DNA of 11,548 nt from a bacterium (GCA_030648695.1 JAUSHG010000046.1:1-11548); one strand, 5' to 3'; positions 4,887 to 11,018 are shown, counted from the first letter of the stretch. Numbers and translations: made by a program. Notes: generated by a model from the sequence alone, not told the origin.

Positions 4887-7535
4887 TTATTCTACCATCA
4901 ACGGAGCGGTTATTTGTCTACCGTCTTTAAAAAGTAGCCCGATGAAATAATTTCCCGGTGGCACCGTATCGGGTATGTAGTGAGACATGTGCATATCTTC
5001 CGAATAAGATTTTCCGCATATATAGGACAGATACGAAGGGTTAAGTAATAAGTTTAATATAAGGTCGCTGTTGTCCAAATGAGCGTCCGCAGAAAGCATG
5101 AGTACTGCGGTGTCCCGATATTCCAGCTCTCCGTCGTAAAGCACTTCGAGTTTAAGAAAATTGCCTCGTTTAATGCTTGTTTCGCACGACCTCATGCTCT
5201 TTACAACAGATGCTTTATACCCACTCTCCGTATCAAGAGGAGAAAAAAATACTTCTACGGCATCGGCGCGCGGCTTAAATCCGCGCAACATTTCCGCTAC
5301 ATAACTCTGTGGCACCTCGTGCGTTATTGTTTTATCGCCCCATGCGCCGAAAAAGTTTCCCGTTTGTGACCTTTCCTCCAGGTTAAGTCCGCTTACCAGT
5401 AGTCGCATGGCGCTTACAAGGCTAATCTTTTGTGAAGACAGTTCGGAAAGATAGACAAAAAATCCTCCGACTGATTCAAAGAAATGTTTTGATTCCTCTT
5501 TTGTTGGGCATACAATACTGAAAAAGTCGCGATGCAGGAATGGCCCATTATCTTCGGTGGTCGTAGAATCAAAGAAATAGTAAATATCGTTTCCCTCTAC
5601 TATTTGACCCCAACGGGCGCTAGTATCATATTCACGAAAAGCCAAACAGGAAGCGTAACCTTCTTTGTCGGAACCAACAAAGGTTGTCAGTTTAATATCA
5701 AACTTCGTGGAAAGCGGCGAGGCAATAACACGGTCATCGCTGTCATTAACTTTCAAATCAACATACGGCACTGCACCGCATACATCCTTAGGCACAGTAA
5801 TGGTGAGCGGTTGGGAAACTTGAACCGAGCCATCGGTATATTCTGACCTTACAACATACGCATAGGTTGTGCCGGTGGTAACTGATCCGTCACCAAAAGA
5901 TGCGTTATAAGATGCCATTGGTGTTATGAGCTCGCCGTTGCGGTATATTTTATATCGTGTCCCGCTATTTTTGCTCATACCCACGGAACCCCACTCCAAG
6001 TTAATAAATGGATTAACCTTGTCCCATTTTACGTTAACCGAGAATTTTGAATATTTGAAATTGGGCGGCGGAACATCAACTGTATTTTTATCACAACCAA
6101 TTTCTTTGACGCGCACGGTAATAATTTCTCCTTGTTGTGTCTGCGACTGTGCTTGTGCGGCTGAAGGGGTCGGTGTTGGCTGTTCTTGTACCGATTGAGG
6201 TACTAGCGTTGGTAAATAACCGAAGCCGCCTCCGCCTCCAGACGAAGATGGCGGTGGTGTAGCTGGAAGCGCGGGACCAGAAGAGACGCTCTCATTTTGT
6301 ACAGAATTAATTGAACCGCATATATTAATAGGCACTACAACATTTGCTTCGGCGGAATTGCTATATCCATCTTTATATTCCGCTTTGATAACATAGTTAT
6401 AAGTTCTCCCCGCTTTTATTGTGCCGTCGAAATAAGAAGGACCAACCGACGGCGGAGCATTCAATATAACTTCGTTGTTTCTATAAATAGTTTGCGAAGT
6501 CATATTTTCATAATTCACACTCCAATCCAATGCAACAAAAGGTACGGGGCTACCCAAATTTTTATCACAACCTGTTTTATAGCGGAGGTTTACTGTTCTT
6601 TCCTTCGTAGCAGTTGGGGATGACTGCTGAACTGATTGAGATTTGGGTTTGTTGGACGAATTGTTTTGTTGCGATAGGGCAGGTATTTTTTTATCAGCAC
6701 CACTGGACAAGGCATTCGATATTTGTCCACTTAACTCGCTAGGTTTGACTGCCGATTCATCTTTTTGCAAAGTAGTGGCAGTAAAAAAATCTTTTACGCT
6801 TACATAAGCGATTTTTACTGAATGAGTAATGGCTTGCCATAAACTAGAGAAAAAGCCGGTAGTTTGTTGAAGTTTCTGCCCCGCCTCAATGTCAGAAAGA
6901 ATCCACTGCCGTAAAACTTTTAGTTGTTCTGGGTCTTGATACTCTTGGTAGAGCTCTACACCGGCCCAAATAAATTGCGCTGATTGGTGAAGCGCTTCCA
7001 ATTTTTCTTTGTCTTTAAGAAGAGGACAGACGGGAAATGTTTCATTTAATTGCGCTATTCCCCATTCTTGGCAGGAAGTTACTGAAGGTTCAACTGCTTT
7101 TTGCCAGGCAATAGTATCGGCAATGCCCTGCTTTCTATTGGCTACATAAAAATGAACTAAGGTTATTTTAGGCGCCTCTAGTATGATTTTTATACCGGTG
7201 CCAACCAAAGCCAATTTCAAAAAATCAATACCTTTAATACTGGGGCTGGAGGGACTCATTGCCACAATCTTTCCAAACGCCTGAGCGCCTTTTTCGAAAT
7301 CACCACCCTCCCAGTTTTTTCCTGCGCCTATCAATCTTAATTTTGTTTCCAACTCTTGCTGTTTCTCAATCGGTAAACTATTAAGCTGGTCTGCTTTAAT
7401 ACCTAGTTCTAAACCAGATTCATCAATCAATGGTTGCCAAGAAGTAGCGGCCATCAAAATCGGTGCCGAACCGCCCAAAAGCAAGATTAGTATAATTACA
7501 ATTAATAAATTCTTATGTAGATTATTTATTATCAT
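4887..7535 (-). CDS. Large exported protein with two Fn3-like modules, 882 residues
   Basis: Function unknown. A hydrophobic segment at 9-29 followed by LMAA marks a signal peptide or membrane anchor. Residues 31-255 are a mixed helical domain (aromatic clusters, Cys155 and Cys170). Residues 260-312 are a Ser/Gln/Lys-rich linker. Two homologous Fn3-like modules follow: about 313-408 and 471-588. Each opens with GCDKN, carries an IYRN turn, GTTY/GRTY and a late Y-x-V-x-(K/R)-(S/A)-E-Y strand, and closes with a VP...CG, so a disulfide can link C323 to C406 and C481 to C586. They are separated by a Pro/Ser/Gly/Gln-rich spacer (411-470). The C-terminal 290 residues match no family I know, carry five Cys and end in a beta-rich PGNYFIGLLFKDG strand pair. 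It probably acts at the cell surface. Confidence 0.85.
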   Translation of the reverse strand: MIINNLHKNLLIVIILILLLGGSAPILMAATSWQPLIDESGLELGIKADQLNSLPIEKQQELETKLRLIGAGKNWEGGDFEKGAQAFGKIVAMSPSSPSIKGIDFLKLALVGTGIKIILEAPKITLVHFYVANRKQGIADTIAWQKAVEPSVTSCQEWGIAQLNETFPVCPLLKDKEKLEALHQSAQFIWAGVELYQEYQDPEQLKVLRQWILSDIEAGQKLQQTTGFFSSLWQAITHSVKIAYVSVKDFFTATTLQKDESAVKPSELSGQISNALSSGADKKIPALSQQNNSSNKPKSQSVQQSSPTATKERTVNLRYKTGCDKNLGSPVPFVALDWSVNYENMTSQTIYRNNEVILNAPPSVGPSYFDGTIKAGRTYNYVIKAEYKDGYSNSAEANVVVPINICGSINSVQNESVSSGPALPATPPPSSSGGGGGFGYLPTLVPQSVQEQPTPTPSAAQAQSQTQQGEIITVRVKEIGCDKNTVDVPPPNFKYSKFSVNVKWDKVNPFINLEWGSVGMSKNSGTRYKIYRNGELITPMASYNASFGDGSVTTGTTYAYVVRSEYTDGSVQVSQPLTITVPKDVCGAVPYVDLKVNDSDDRVIASPLSTKFDIKLTTFVGSDKEGYASCLAFREYDTSARWGQIVEGNDIYYFFDSTTTEDNGPFLHRDFFSIVCPTKEESKHFFESVGGFFVYLSELSSQKISLVSAMRLLVSGLNLEERSQTGNFFGAWGDKTITHEVPQSYVAEMLRGFKPRADAVEVFFSPLDTESGYKASVVKSMRSCETSIKRGNFLKLEVLYDGELEYRDTAVLMLSADAHLDNSDLILNLLLNPSYLSYICGKSYSEDMHMSHYIPDTVPPGNYFIGLLFKDGRQITAPLMVE

Positions 7536-7605
7536 ATATCATAATCACTTTGCAAAAATTAGCACAATTTTTAGTTTCGGTTTTACAACTTTTACGGTTC
7601 ATAAA

Positions 7606-7791
7606 TTATTTTATAAAATAGTGTAAATCTTTTTTGTATAAGTCCGCGAACTTTTTTAATTCCAAAATATCCAACCTTTGCTCGCCGACCTCAACACGGG
7701 ACACATACGATTGCGTGCGCTTTAACTTTTTAGCCACATCTATTTGACGTAATCCTGCTTCAAGGCGAGCCTTCCGCAGTTTTCCGACCAA
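7606..7791 (-). CDS. Small XRE/Cro-C1-type HTH regulator, 61 residues
   Basis: A single HTH_3 domain fills the protein: GKLRKARLEAGLRQIDVAKKL (helices 1-2), RTQSYVSRVEVGEQRLDI (recognition helix) and a final helix ELKKFADLYKKDLHYFI. This is the minimal DNA-binding module, with no effector domain. The start is TTG at 7791; an ATT two codons upstream is a possible alternative. It begins 12 nt past the 3' end of tRNA-Arg on the same strand, so it is probably co-transcribed and released by tRNA 3' processing. The -10 of the 882-residue gene lies just downstream, so that gene is a plausible target, though nothing in the sequence proves it. Confidence 0.85.
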   Translation of the reverse strand: MVGKLRKARLEAGLRQIDVAKKLKRTQSYVSRVEVGEQRLDILELKKFADLYKKDLHYFIK

Positions 7792-7802
7792 GTTATGAAT
7801 TG

Positions 7803-7874
7803 TGCTCCCGAGAGGAATCGAACCTCTATTTTTAGGTCCGCAACCTAATGTCCTGTCCGTTGAACGACGGGAGC
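7803..7874 (-). tRNA. tRNA-Arg (anticodon GCG)
   Basis: The cloverleaf reads on the minus strand: acceptor GCTCCCG/CGGGAGC (7 bp), D stem GTTC/GGAC, anticodon stem TTAGG/CCTAA with loop TTGCGGA, a 4-nt variable loop, T stem AGAGG/CCTCT with loop TTCGATT, and discriminator A. The anticodon is GCG (7839-7841), reading CGC/CGU as Arg. No CCA is encoded. Most bacteria instead read these codons with ACG edited to ICG. Confidence 0.95.
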
Positions 7875-8546
7875 AGTTTGTATGTAACTTTTATGTAATT
7901 GTCCTGCAAGGGTCAGTATTTCTTTTCGTAGTTTTGAATCAGCATGATAGAGGAAACAAATACCCATAAAGTTTTTTCTGAATCTCTTAGTTTTGCTTCG
8001 CTTTTTTATATATGTCTTCCAAAATTGGGTAAGGGGGACTTGCAATAATTCTGACCAAAATTTCTCACATTCACGTATGTTGTGGTAATGGTGTACATAC
8101 ACATGGACACGAAATCCTGATTCTTCAGGATGGAAACATTGACGGAGCAGTATGATAAAGAGCTGATGAAGATTCGGGTCTGTATTTGCGAATTTTAGAC
8201 CGTTTCCGTTCTTACTGCCCTCCGCCCAGTATAGTGAGGCAAGAATCGCTTTTTGTAAACCAATCTCCTGCAGGGGGAAGGTTTTTATTTCTCCAGCGAC
8301 TTTTTCTTCAATCAATCTGTTTTCTTCTGCAATTCGGCGTTGAATTGCGGCCAAAGCAAGAGGGCGGGTGAGAGCTAGGTGTTTAAGCTGTTTTTCCCGA
8401 CTGACAGGATATTTCTTGTTAAACCATGTGGAGAGAGTGCTTTTGGGAACGTTAAATTTCTTCCCAATTTCACTATAGGTCTTTCCTTTAGCTCGCCATT
8501 CATCAACCGAACGCTTGATTTCTTTCGTATATAGAGTCCCTCTCAT
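7845..8546 (-). CDS. HTH plus LAGLIDADG-like protein overlapping tRNA-Arg, 233 residues
   Basis: Residues 8-45 are an HTH of the resolvase/IS-transposase style (SVDEWRAKGKTYSEIGKKF, then VPKSTLSTWF). A basic linker follows. Residues 98-220 resemble a single LAGLIDADG-like endonuclease fold: the motif ILASLYWAEGSK (101-112), FANTDPNLHQLF, FRVHVYVHHYH, FWSELLQVPLTQF and the basic KTYIKKRSKTKRFRK. I infer a DNA-binding, possibly homing-type or regulatory protein; the nuclease activity is unproven. The final nine residues (225-233, APVVQRTGH) and the TAG stop are read from the 5' half of the tRNA-Arg gene on the same strand, so the ORF has no stop of its own. The start abuts a palindrome carrying a -10 (8547-8568), which suggests autoregulation. 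Confidence 0.75.
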   Translation of the reverse strand: MRGTLYTKEIKRSVDEWRAKGKTYSEIGKKFNVPKSTLSTWFNKKYPVSREKQLKHLALTRPLALAAIQRRIAEENRLIEEKVAGEIKTFPLQEIGLQKAILASLYWAEGSKNGNGLKFANTDPNLHQLFIILLRQCFHPEESGFRVHVYVHHYHNIRECEKFWSELLQVPLTQFWKTYIKKRSKTKRFRKNFMGICFLYHADSKLRKEILTLAGQLHKSYIQTAPVVQRTGH

Positions 8547-8568
8547 AGAATACTATATACAGTATTCT
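8547..8568 (-). promoter_or_regulatory. Promoter/operator palindrome at the HTH gene start
   Basis: AGAATACT (8547-8554) and AGTATTCT (8561-8568) form an exact 8-bp palindrome directly abutting the ATG. On the minus strand it contains TATAGT (8552-8557), which ends 5 nt before the ATG. A bound dimer would block initiation. Confidence 0.55.
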
Positions 8569-8624
8569 ACCATCTATGTCCGAATGAAACCAAGCAATGT
8601 AGTGGATAACTTTTTTGCGTTCTT

Positions 8625-8672
8625 ATTCGCAGTCATTCGTATATTCGTACCAATTCGTTAATTCGTATTACA
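8625..8672. repeat. ATTCG-word spacer repeat, left copy
   Basis: Five ATTCG words at irregular 8-10-nt spacing. The segment 8634-8672 aligns to 9201-9241 at roughly 80-85% by eye. It lies just past the stop of the minus-strand gene at 8681. The rest of the gap down to 8569 holds nothing recognisable. Confidence 0.75.
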
Positions 8673-8680
8673 GCTTTTTC

Positions 8681-9133
8681 TCAAAAGCCAAAGAATTCCA
8701 TCACTTTCCGCGAAAACGGCTCATGCAGTTCTTCCTCATACAGATACGCCGCTACATACTCCCGCACAGTGTCTGAGTTCATGCTCTCAAGAGGAATGAT
8801 GAGCAGGGGGGAGAGCATATTTTTTGATTTGAGCAGAAGTTTGGGTTCGCCGGTTTCCTCAACACAGAATGACTCAAGCGTGGTGAATGGGGTAAATTGT
8901 TTTCCAATATGGAGGCCTTTGTTGGTCAGTTCAAAGCGCACGGGACGCGGTTTTTGAGAGGTGTGCAGAAAGAGTACCAGCGTACTGATGAGAATGAAGA
9001 CGGCAAACAGCAGGTTGTGCAGAATAACGGAAGCGACAATGATGGCAACGGCAATAATCGCCGCGGCCCAGTACCAGTCGGGACTGTGCGCTTGCTCCTT
9101 GCGCTCATGTGCATTCCATTCTAATTTAGTCAT
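8681..9133 (-). CDS. Membrane protein with PH-like cytoplasmic domain, 150 residues
   Basis: A polar N-terminus (1-19, start MTKLEWNAHERKEQAHSPDWY) is followed by two adjacent membrane segments, about 20-38 and 41-57. The soluble domain (65-150) has the strand-rich pattern of bacterial PH-like (bPH/YdbT-type) domains: VRFELTNKGLHIGKQFTPF, then LESFCVEE, LLLKSKN, LLIIPLES and a closing amphipathic helix TVREYVAAYLYEEELHEPF. The fold assignment is inference from pattern, and no function is known. It lies between two arrays of ATTCG words (8625-8672 and 9141-9241). No clear -10 sits at the leaderless position, so it may be expressed with the upstream VKOR gene. Confidence 0.75.
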   Translation of the reverse strand: MTKLEWNAHERKEQAHSPDWYWAAAIIAVAIIVASVILHNLLFAVFILISTLVLFLHTSQKPRPVRFELTNKGLHIGKQFTPFTTLESFCVEETGEPKLLLKSKNMLSPLLIIPLESMNSDTVREYVAAYLYEEELHEPFSRKVMEFFGF

Positions 9134-9140
9134 AATATAT

Positions 9141-9241
9141 GCGAATATCCGAATTGATACGAATCAACGAATAGTTACGAATAAGATTCTGATTCGCACA
9201 TATTCGTATATTCGGACAAGGATTCGTTAATTCGCATTATA
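9141..9241. repeat. CGAAT/ATTCG inverted word array, right copy
   Basis: The left half (9141-9185) carries CGAAT words and the right half (9191-9241) carries ATTCG words, making a long imperfect inverted repeat. The right half is a direct copy of 8634-8672 and overlaps the VKOR stop codon by 3 nt. Confidence 0.75.
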
Positions 9242-9659
9242 CTGGAATTAACATAAGTCCAGTGAAAAAGATAATCGCGCACAGCCCTGCGGAAATCAGG
9301 CACCAGGTGCACCACTCTTTCAGCACAAAGGCCTGAATTGCGGTGAGATAGAGCGAGAAGAGAAGCGCTACTGCGGAGAGCCCCAGAAGCGACGTGCCGA
9401 GCACGCCTGAATGAAGCGCAGGAATGGCAACGGTTGCGGCATAGGCGGCGGCAATAATCGCGTAGTAACCAATGCCGAGAATTTCAACCGGAACAGTCAT
9501 GAAGCGGGAGTAGTCGCTGTGCACCACGGGGTCGCAGGAGTGCCCGATGGGGCAGACCAGCGGCTTTGGTTGCCGCTTTTTGAAATAAATGAACGCGGCG
9601 AGGCAGAGGCCGCCAAACGAGCAGAGGATGATACTACTATGGAGTAGAGCAGATGACAT
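9237..9659 (-). CDS. VKOR-family integral membrane thiol oxidoreductase, 140 residues
   Basis: Bacterial VKOR reoxidises a DsbA-like partner using quinone, driving disulfide formation outside the membrane. Visible features are a first membrane helix (about 7-26), the loop cysteine pair C36 and C42 (VCPIGHSCDPVVHSDYS), helices at about 57-80, 85-110 and 121-138, and the redox centre C117-T-W-C120. The size matches a bare VKOR core with no fused thioredoxin domain; no separate DsbA/Trx partner lies in the window. An extended -10 (TGtTAGAAT) ends 6 nt before the ATG, so the message should be leaderless. It is divergent from the 45-residue peptide gene. The several cysteines of the 882-residue exported protein are plausible substrates, by inference. 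Confidence 0.93.
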   Translation of the reverse strand: MSSALLHSSIILCSFGGLCLAAFIYFKKRQPKPLVCPIGHSCDPVVHSDYSRFMTVPVEILGIGYYAIIAAAYAATVAIPALHSGVLGTSLLGLSAVALLFSLYLTAIQAFVLKEWCTWCLISAGLCAIIFFTGLMLIPV

Positions 9660-9665
9660 TCGGAT

Positions 9666-9674
9666 ATTCTAACA
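9666..9674 (-). promoter_or_regulatory. Extended -10 of the VKOR gene
   Basis: TGtTAGAAT on the minus strand (hexamer 9666-9671) ends 6 nt before the VKOR ATG. A TTCATA -35 lies 18 nt upstream, inside the divergent peptide gene's start. Confidence 0.6.
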
Positions 9675-9683
9675 TGCTATTAT
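9675..9683 (+). promoter_or_regulatory. Extended -10 of the 45-residue peptide gene
   Basis: TGcTATTAT (hexamer 9678-9683) ends 7 nt before the ATG at 9691. It is directly adjacent to the VKOR -10 on the other strand, so the two promoters are tightly coupled. Confidence 0.5.
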
Positions 9684-9690
9684 TATATGT

Positions 9691-9828
9691 ATGAATAAAC
9701 GACTGGTGTTGCTCGCATTCGGGATACTGCTTCTTATTGCCCTTGCCGTGTTTCAAGCCGTGCAAAAGGAAGCGTACAAAAATCTGGACATCATTGAAAG
9801 CGCGGCGGCTGGCAGCGGCCTATCCTAA
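9691..9828 (+). CDS. Small membrane or secreted peptide, 45 residues
   Basis: A short frame with the start MNKRLVLLAFGILLLIALAV: a basic N-terminus then one hydrophobic segment (5-21), followed by a polar tail FQAVQKEAYKNLDIIESAAA and GSGLS. This fits a single-pass membrane peptide or a short secreted peptide. Support comes from the extended -10 placed 7 nt before the ATG, the tight divergence from VKOR, and a stop codon that overlaps the stop of the converging membrane protein gene by 3 nt. The family is unknown. A link to VKOR (an accessory subunit, for example) is speculation. Confidence 0.6.
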   Translation: MNKRLVLLAFGILLLIALAVFQAVQKEAYKNLDIIESAAAGSGLS

Positions 9829-10214
9829 ACTGGTAACCGCCTTGATATGTCCGCAACCCGCACGGACACAAATGCCGTGAGCGGAAGTTGGAGGATAGGA
9901 GAGAGGCCGACTTCAAGCAGAGGTACTATCGGCATCATGTCGTTGTACGCCCAGCGGGCACTGCCTAGCGCCCATCGTTCTAGCGCGACCGCAAAGATGA
10001 ATGCGATGAGCATAACCCACACCTCGCGGTGTCGGGCACGATTGAAAATCAAAAAGAGAAGAGTGATAACTCCCGCGTCAAAGAGTGCGGAGCGCAACAG
10101 AATCAATTGCGTTATATCTGCTCCTTTGTAATGCTCATAGAGCACTGTGTGCTGCTCCCAGAGGAAGTTGAGCAGAAACGCGGCGATAAAAATACAAATT
10201 AATTTTCGAGGCAT
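9825..10214 (-). CDS. Multi-pass membrane protein of unknown function, 129 residues
   Basis: Four hydrophobic segments are visible: about 4-19, 36-57, 66-79 and 96-121. Polar conserved-looking motifs lie between them: NFLWEQHTVLYEHYKG (16-31), RSALFDAGV, ALERWALGSARWAYNDMMP (77-95) and VGLSPILQLP. I do not recognise a named family. The placement of Trp, Glu and His residues at membrane borders hints at an enzyme or transporter rather than a structural protein. No -10 is found at the leaderless position; GTGGA lies 7 nt before the ATG as a weak Shine-Dalgarno, and tRNA-Ser is 84 nt upstream on the same strand, so transcription may come from the tRNA promoter. Its stop TAG shares bases with the stop of the converging peptide gene. 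Confidence 0.75.
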   Translation of the reverse strand: MPRKLICIFIAAFLLNFLWEQHTVLYEHYKGADITQLILLRSALFDAGVITLLFLIFNRARHREVWVMLIAFIFAVALERWALGSARWAYNDMMPIVPLLEVGLSPILQLPLTAFVSVRVADISRRLPV

Positions 10215-10297
10215 ATGTTTCCACTGCAGCGTGAAAAGAGAACGTCTCGGCGGATATCTTCTATGCGGAGAACCATTTCACATTTTTCTAAACAAAA

Positions 10298-10385
10298 CGG
10301 AGGAGGTGAGATTCGAACTCACGGTCCGGTTTCCCAGACTCCGCATTTCAAGTGCGGTGCGATAGACCAACTCTGCCACTCCTCC
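10298..10385 (-). tRNA. tRNA-Ser (anticodon UGA)
   Basis: Minus strand: acceptor GGAGGAG/CTCCTCC (7 bp), anticodon stem CCGCA/TGCGG with loop CTTGAAA (anticodon TGA), a long class II variable arm (GTCTGG/CCGGAC with loop GAAA), T stem GTGAG/CTCAC with loop TTCGAAT, and discriminator G as expected for Ser. CCA is not encoded. A possible promoter lies upstream: -35 TTGCGG, 16-nt spacer, -10 TAGTAT, inside the repeat block. Confidence 0.96.
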
Positions 10386-10389
10386 GTGT

Positions 10390-10520
10390 TTGTTATACTA
10401 TCAAAAAACGACAGAGCCGCAACGCGGCCTGTCGCCCCTGCGAAGGCAGGGGCCCAGATGAAAAATACTGGATTCCCGCTTTCGCGGGAATGACACAATT
10501 GCCAGAGTTGCTATACTATC
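10390..10520. repeat. dRS3-like hairpin block flanked by 13-nt duplicates
   Basis: Three hairpins in tandem: GACAG-a-GCCGC/GCGGC-CTGTC (10410-10433), GCCCCTGC/GCAGGGGC (10434-10453) and ATTCCCGC/GCGGGAAT (10472-10491). The last matches the neisserial dRS3 consensus ATTCCC-N8-GGGAAT. The block is flanked by TTGTTATACTATC (10390-10402) and TTGCTATACTATC (10508-10520), which match at 12 of 13 positions and resemble a target duplication. The right copy is the ruvX promoter. Confidence 0.75.
10509..10517 (+). promoter_or_regulatory. Extended -10 promoter of ruvX
   Basis: TGcTATACT (hexamer 10512-10517) ends 7 nt before the ruvX ATG, predicting a leaderless message. No strong -35 is present. Confidence 0.6.
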
Positions 10521-10524
10521 CCGA

Positions 10525-10965
10525 ATGAGATACCTCGGTATTGACTACGGCAAAAAAAGAATCGGACTTGCTATTTCTGATGAAGAAGCAAAGATTGCCT
10601 TTCCTCATTCGGTTCTTGCCAACAACAAAGAAATGCTGGAAACGATTGTGTCTGTGGTGACCGCCAACAAGATAAAGACGGCAGTCCTCGGTGAGTCCAA
10701 AGATTTTAAGGGGAAGGACAACCCGATTATGAAGGATATTCAGCAGTTTAAAGCTGAGCTTGAAAAATGCTGCAAACTTTCAATCGTGTTTGAACCCGAA
10801 TTTCTGACGAGCGTGCAGGCCGCACGCCGGCACCCCCGACGCCCCGACGGCAGTCGGGGGTCGGGGCTCCGGGCAGAGCGGCGGAGGCCAAACGAAATGC
10901 TGGATGCATCGGCCGCGGCGATTATTCTACAGTCCTACCTGGATAGACGACAGCCCAACTCTTAA
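10525..10965 (+). CDS. ruvX: YqgF/RuvX-type RNase H-fold nuclease
   Basis: YqgF/RuvX is an RNase H-fold nuclease proposed to mature the 16S rRNA 5' end and historically called a putative Holliday junction resolvase. The 146-residue product shows GIDYGKKRIGLAISD (5-19, catalytic Asp7), the GES.DFKGKDNPIM substrate loop region (56-69), EFLTSVQAARR (92-102, catalytic Glu92) and MLDASAAAIILQSYLD (125-140, catalytic Asp127), so the acidic triad is intact. The linker between Glu92 and Asp127 is about 8-10 residues longer than in E. coli YqgF and very Arg/Pro/Gly-rich (RRHPRRPDGSRGSG...), because a 33-nt nested hairpin lies there in frame. The ATG is fixed by the extended -10 ending 7 nt upstream. 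Confidence 0.93.
   Translation: MRYLGIDYGKKRIGLAISDEEAKIAFPHSVLANNKEMLETIVSVVTANKIKTAVLGESKDFKGKDNPIMKDIQQFKAELEKCCKLSIVFEPEFLTSVQAARRHPRRPDGSRGSGLRAERRRPNEMLDASAAAIILQSYLDRRQPNS
10834..10866. repeat. Nested GC-rich hairpin inside ruvX
   Basis: CCCCGAC occurs at 10834-10840 and 10842-10848, and GTCGGGG at 10853-10859 and 10860-10866. They fold into a 14-bp hairpin with loop GGCA and one bulged G. It is read in frame as about residues 104-114 of RuvX. Confidence 0.9.
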
Positions 10966-11015
10966 CCATTAACTTTTAACCGTTAACAGTCAAAAGTTAA
11001 CAGTCAATAGTTAAG
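10962..11015. repeat. GTTAAC-word spacer between ruvX and the MetRS-beta gene
   Basis: TTAAC/GTTAA and AACAGTC words recur (for example AACAGTCAAAAGTTAACAGT), starting at the ruvX stop. It is similar to the spacer at 11498-11548. No clear promoter or Shine-Dalgarno is seen, so the downstream gene is probably read from the ruvX promoter. Confidence 0.75.
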
Positions 11016-11018
11016 TTT

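Noticed and set aside
4419..4937. 172-codon plus-strand open frame
   Set aside because: It is Arg/Asn-rich, antisense to the signal-peptide end of the exported protein gene, and crosses a gene boundary.
7554..7572. AAAAATT/AATTTTT inverted repeat upstream of the 882-residue gene
   Set aside because: It is purely AT in an AT-rich gap, so it is weak as a terminator and likely by chance.
8625..9241. CRISPR array
   Set aside because: The ATTCG words are only 5-6 nt, irregularly spaced, in both orientations, and not separated by uniform spacers. No cas genes are present.
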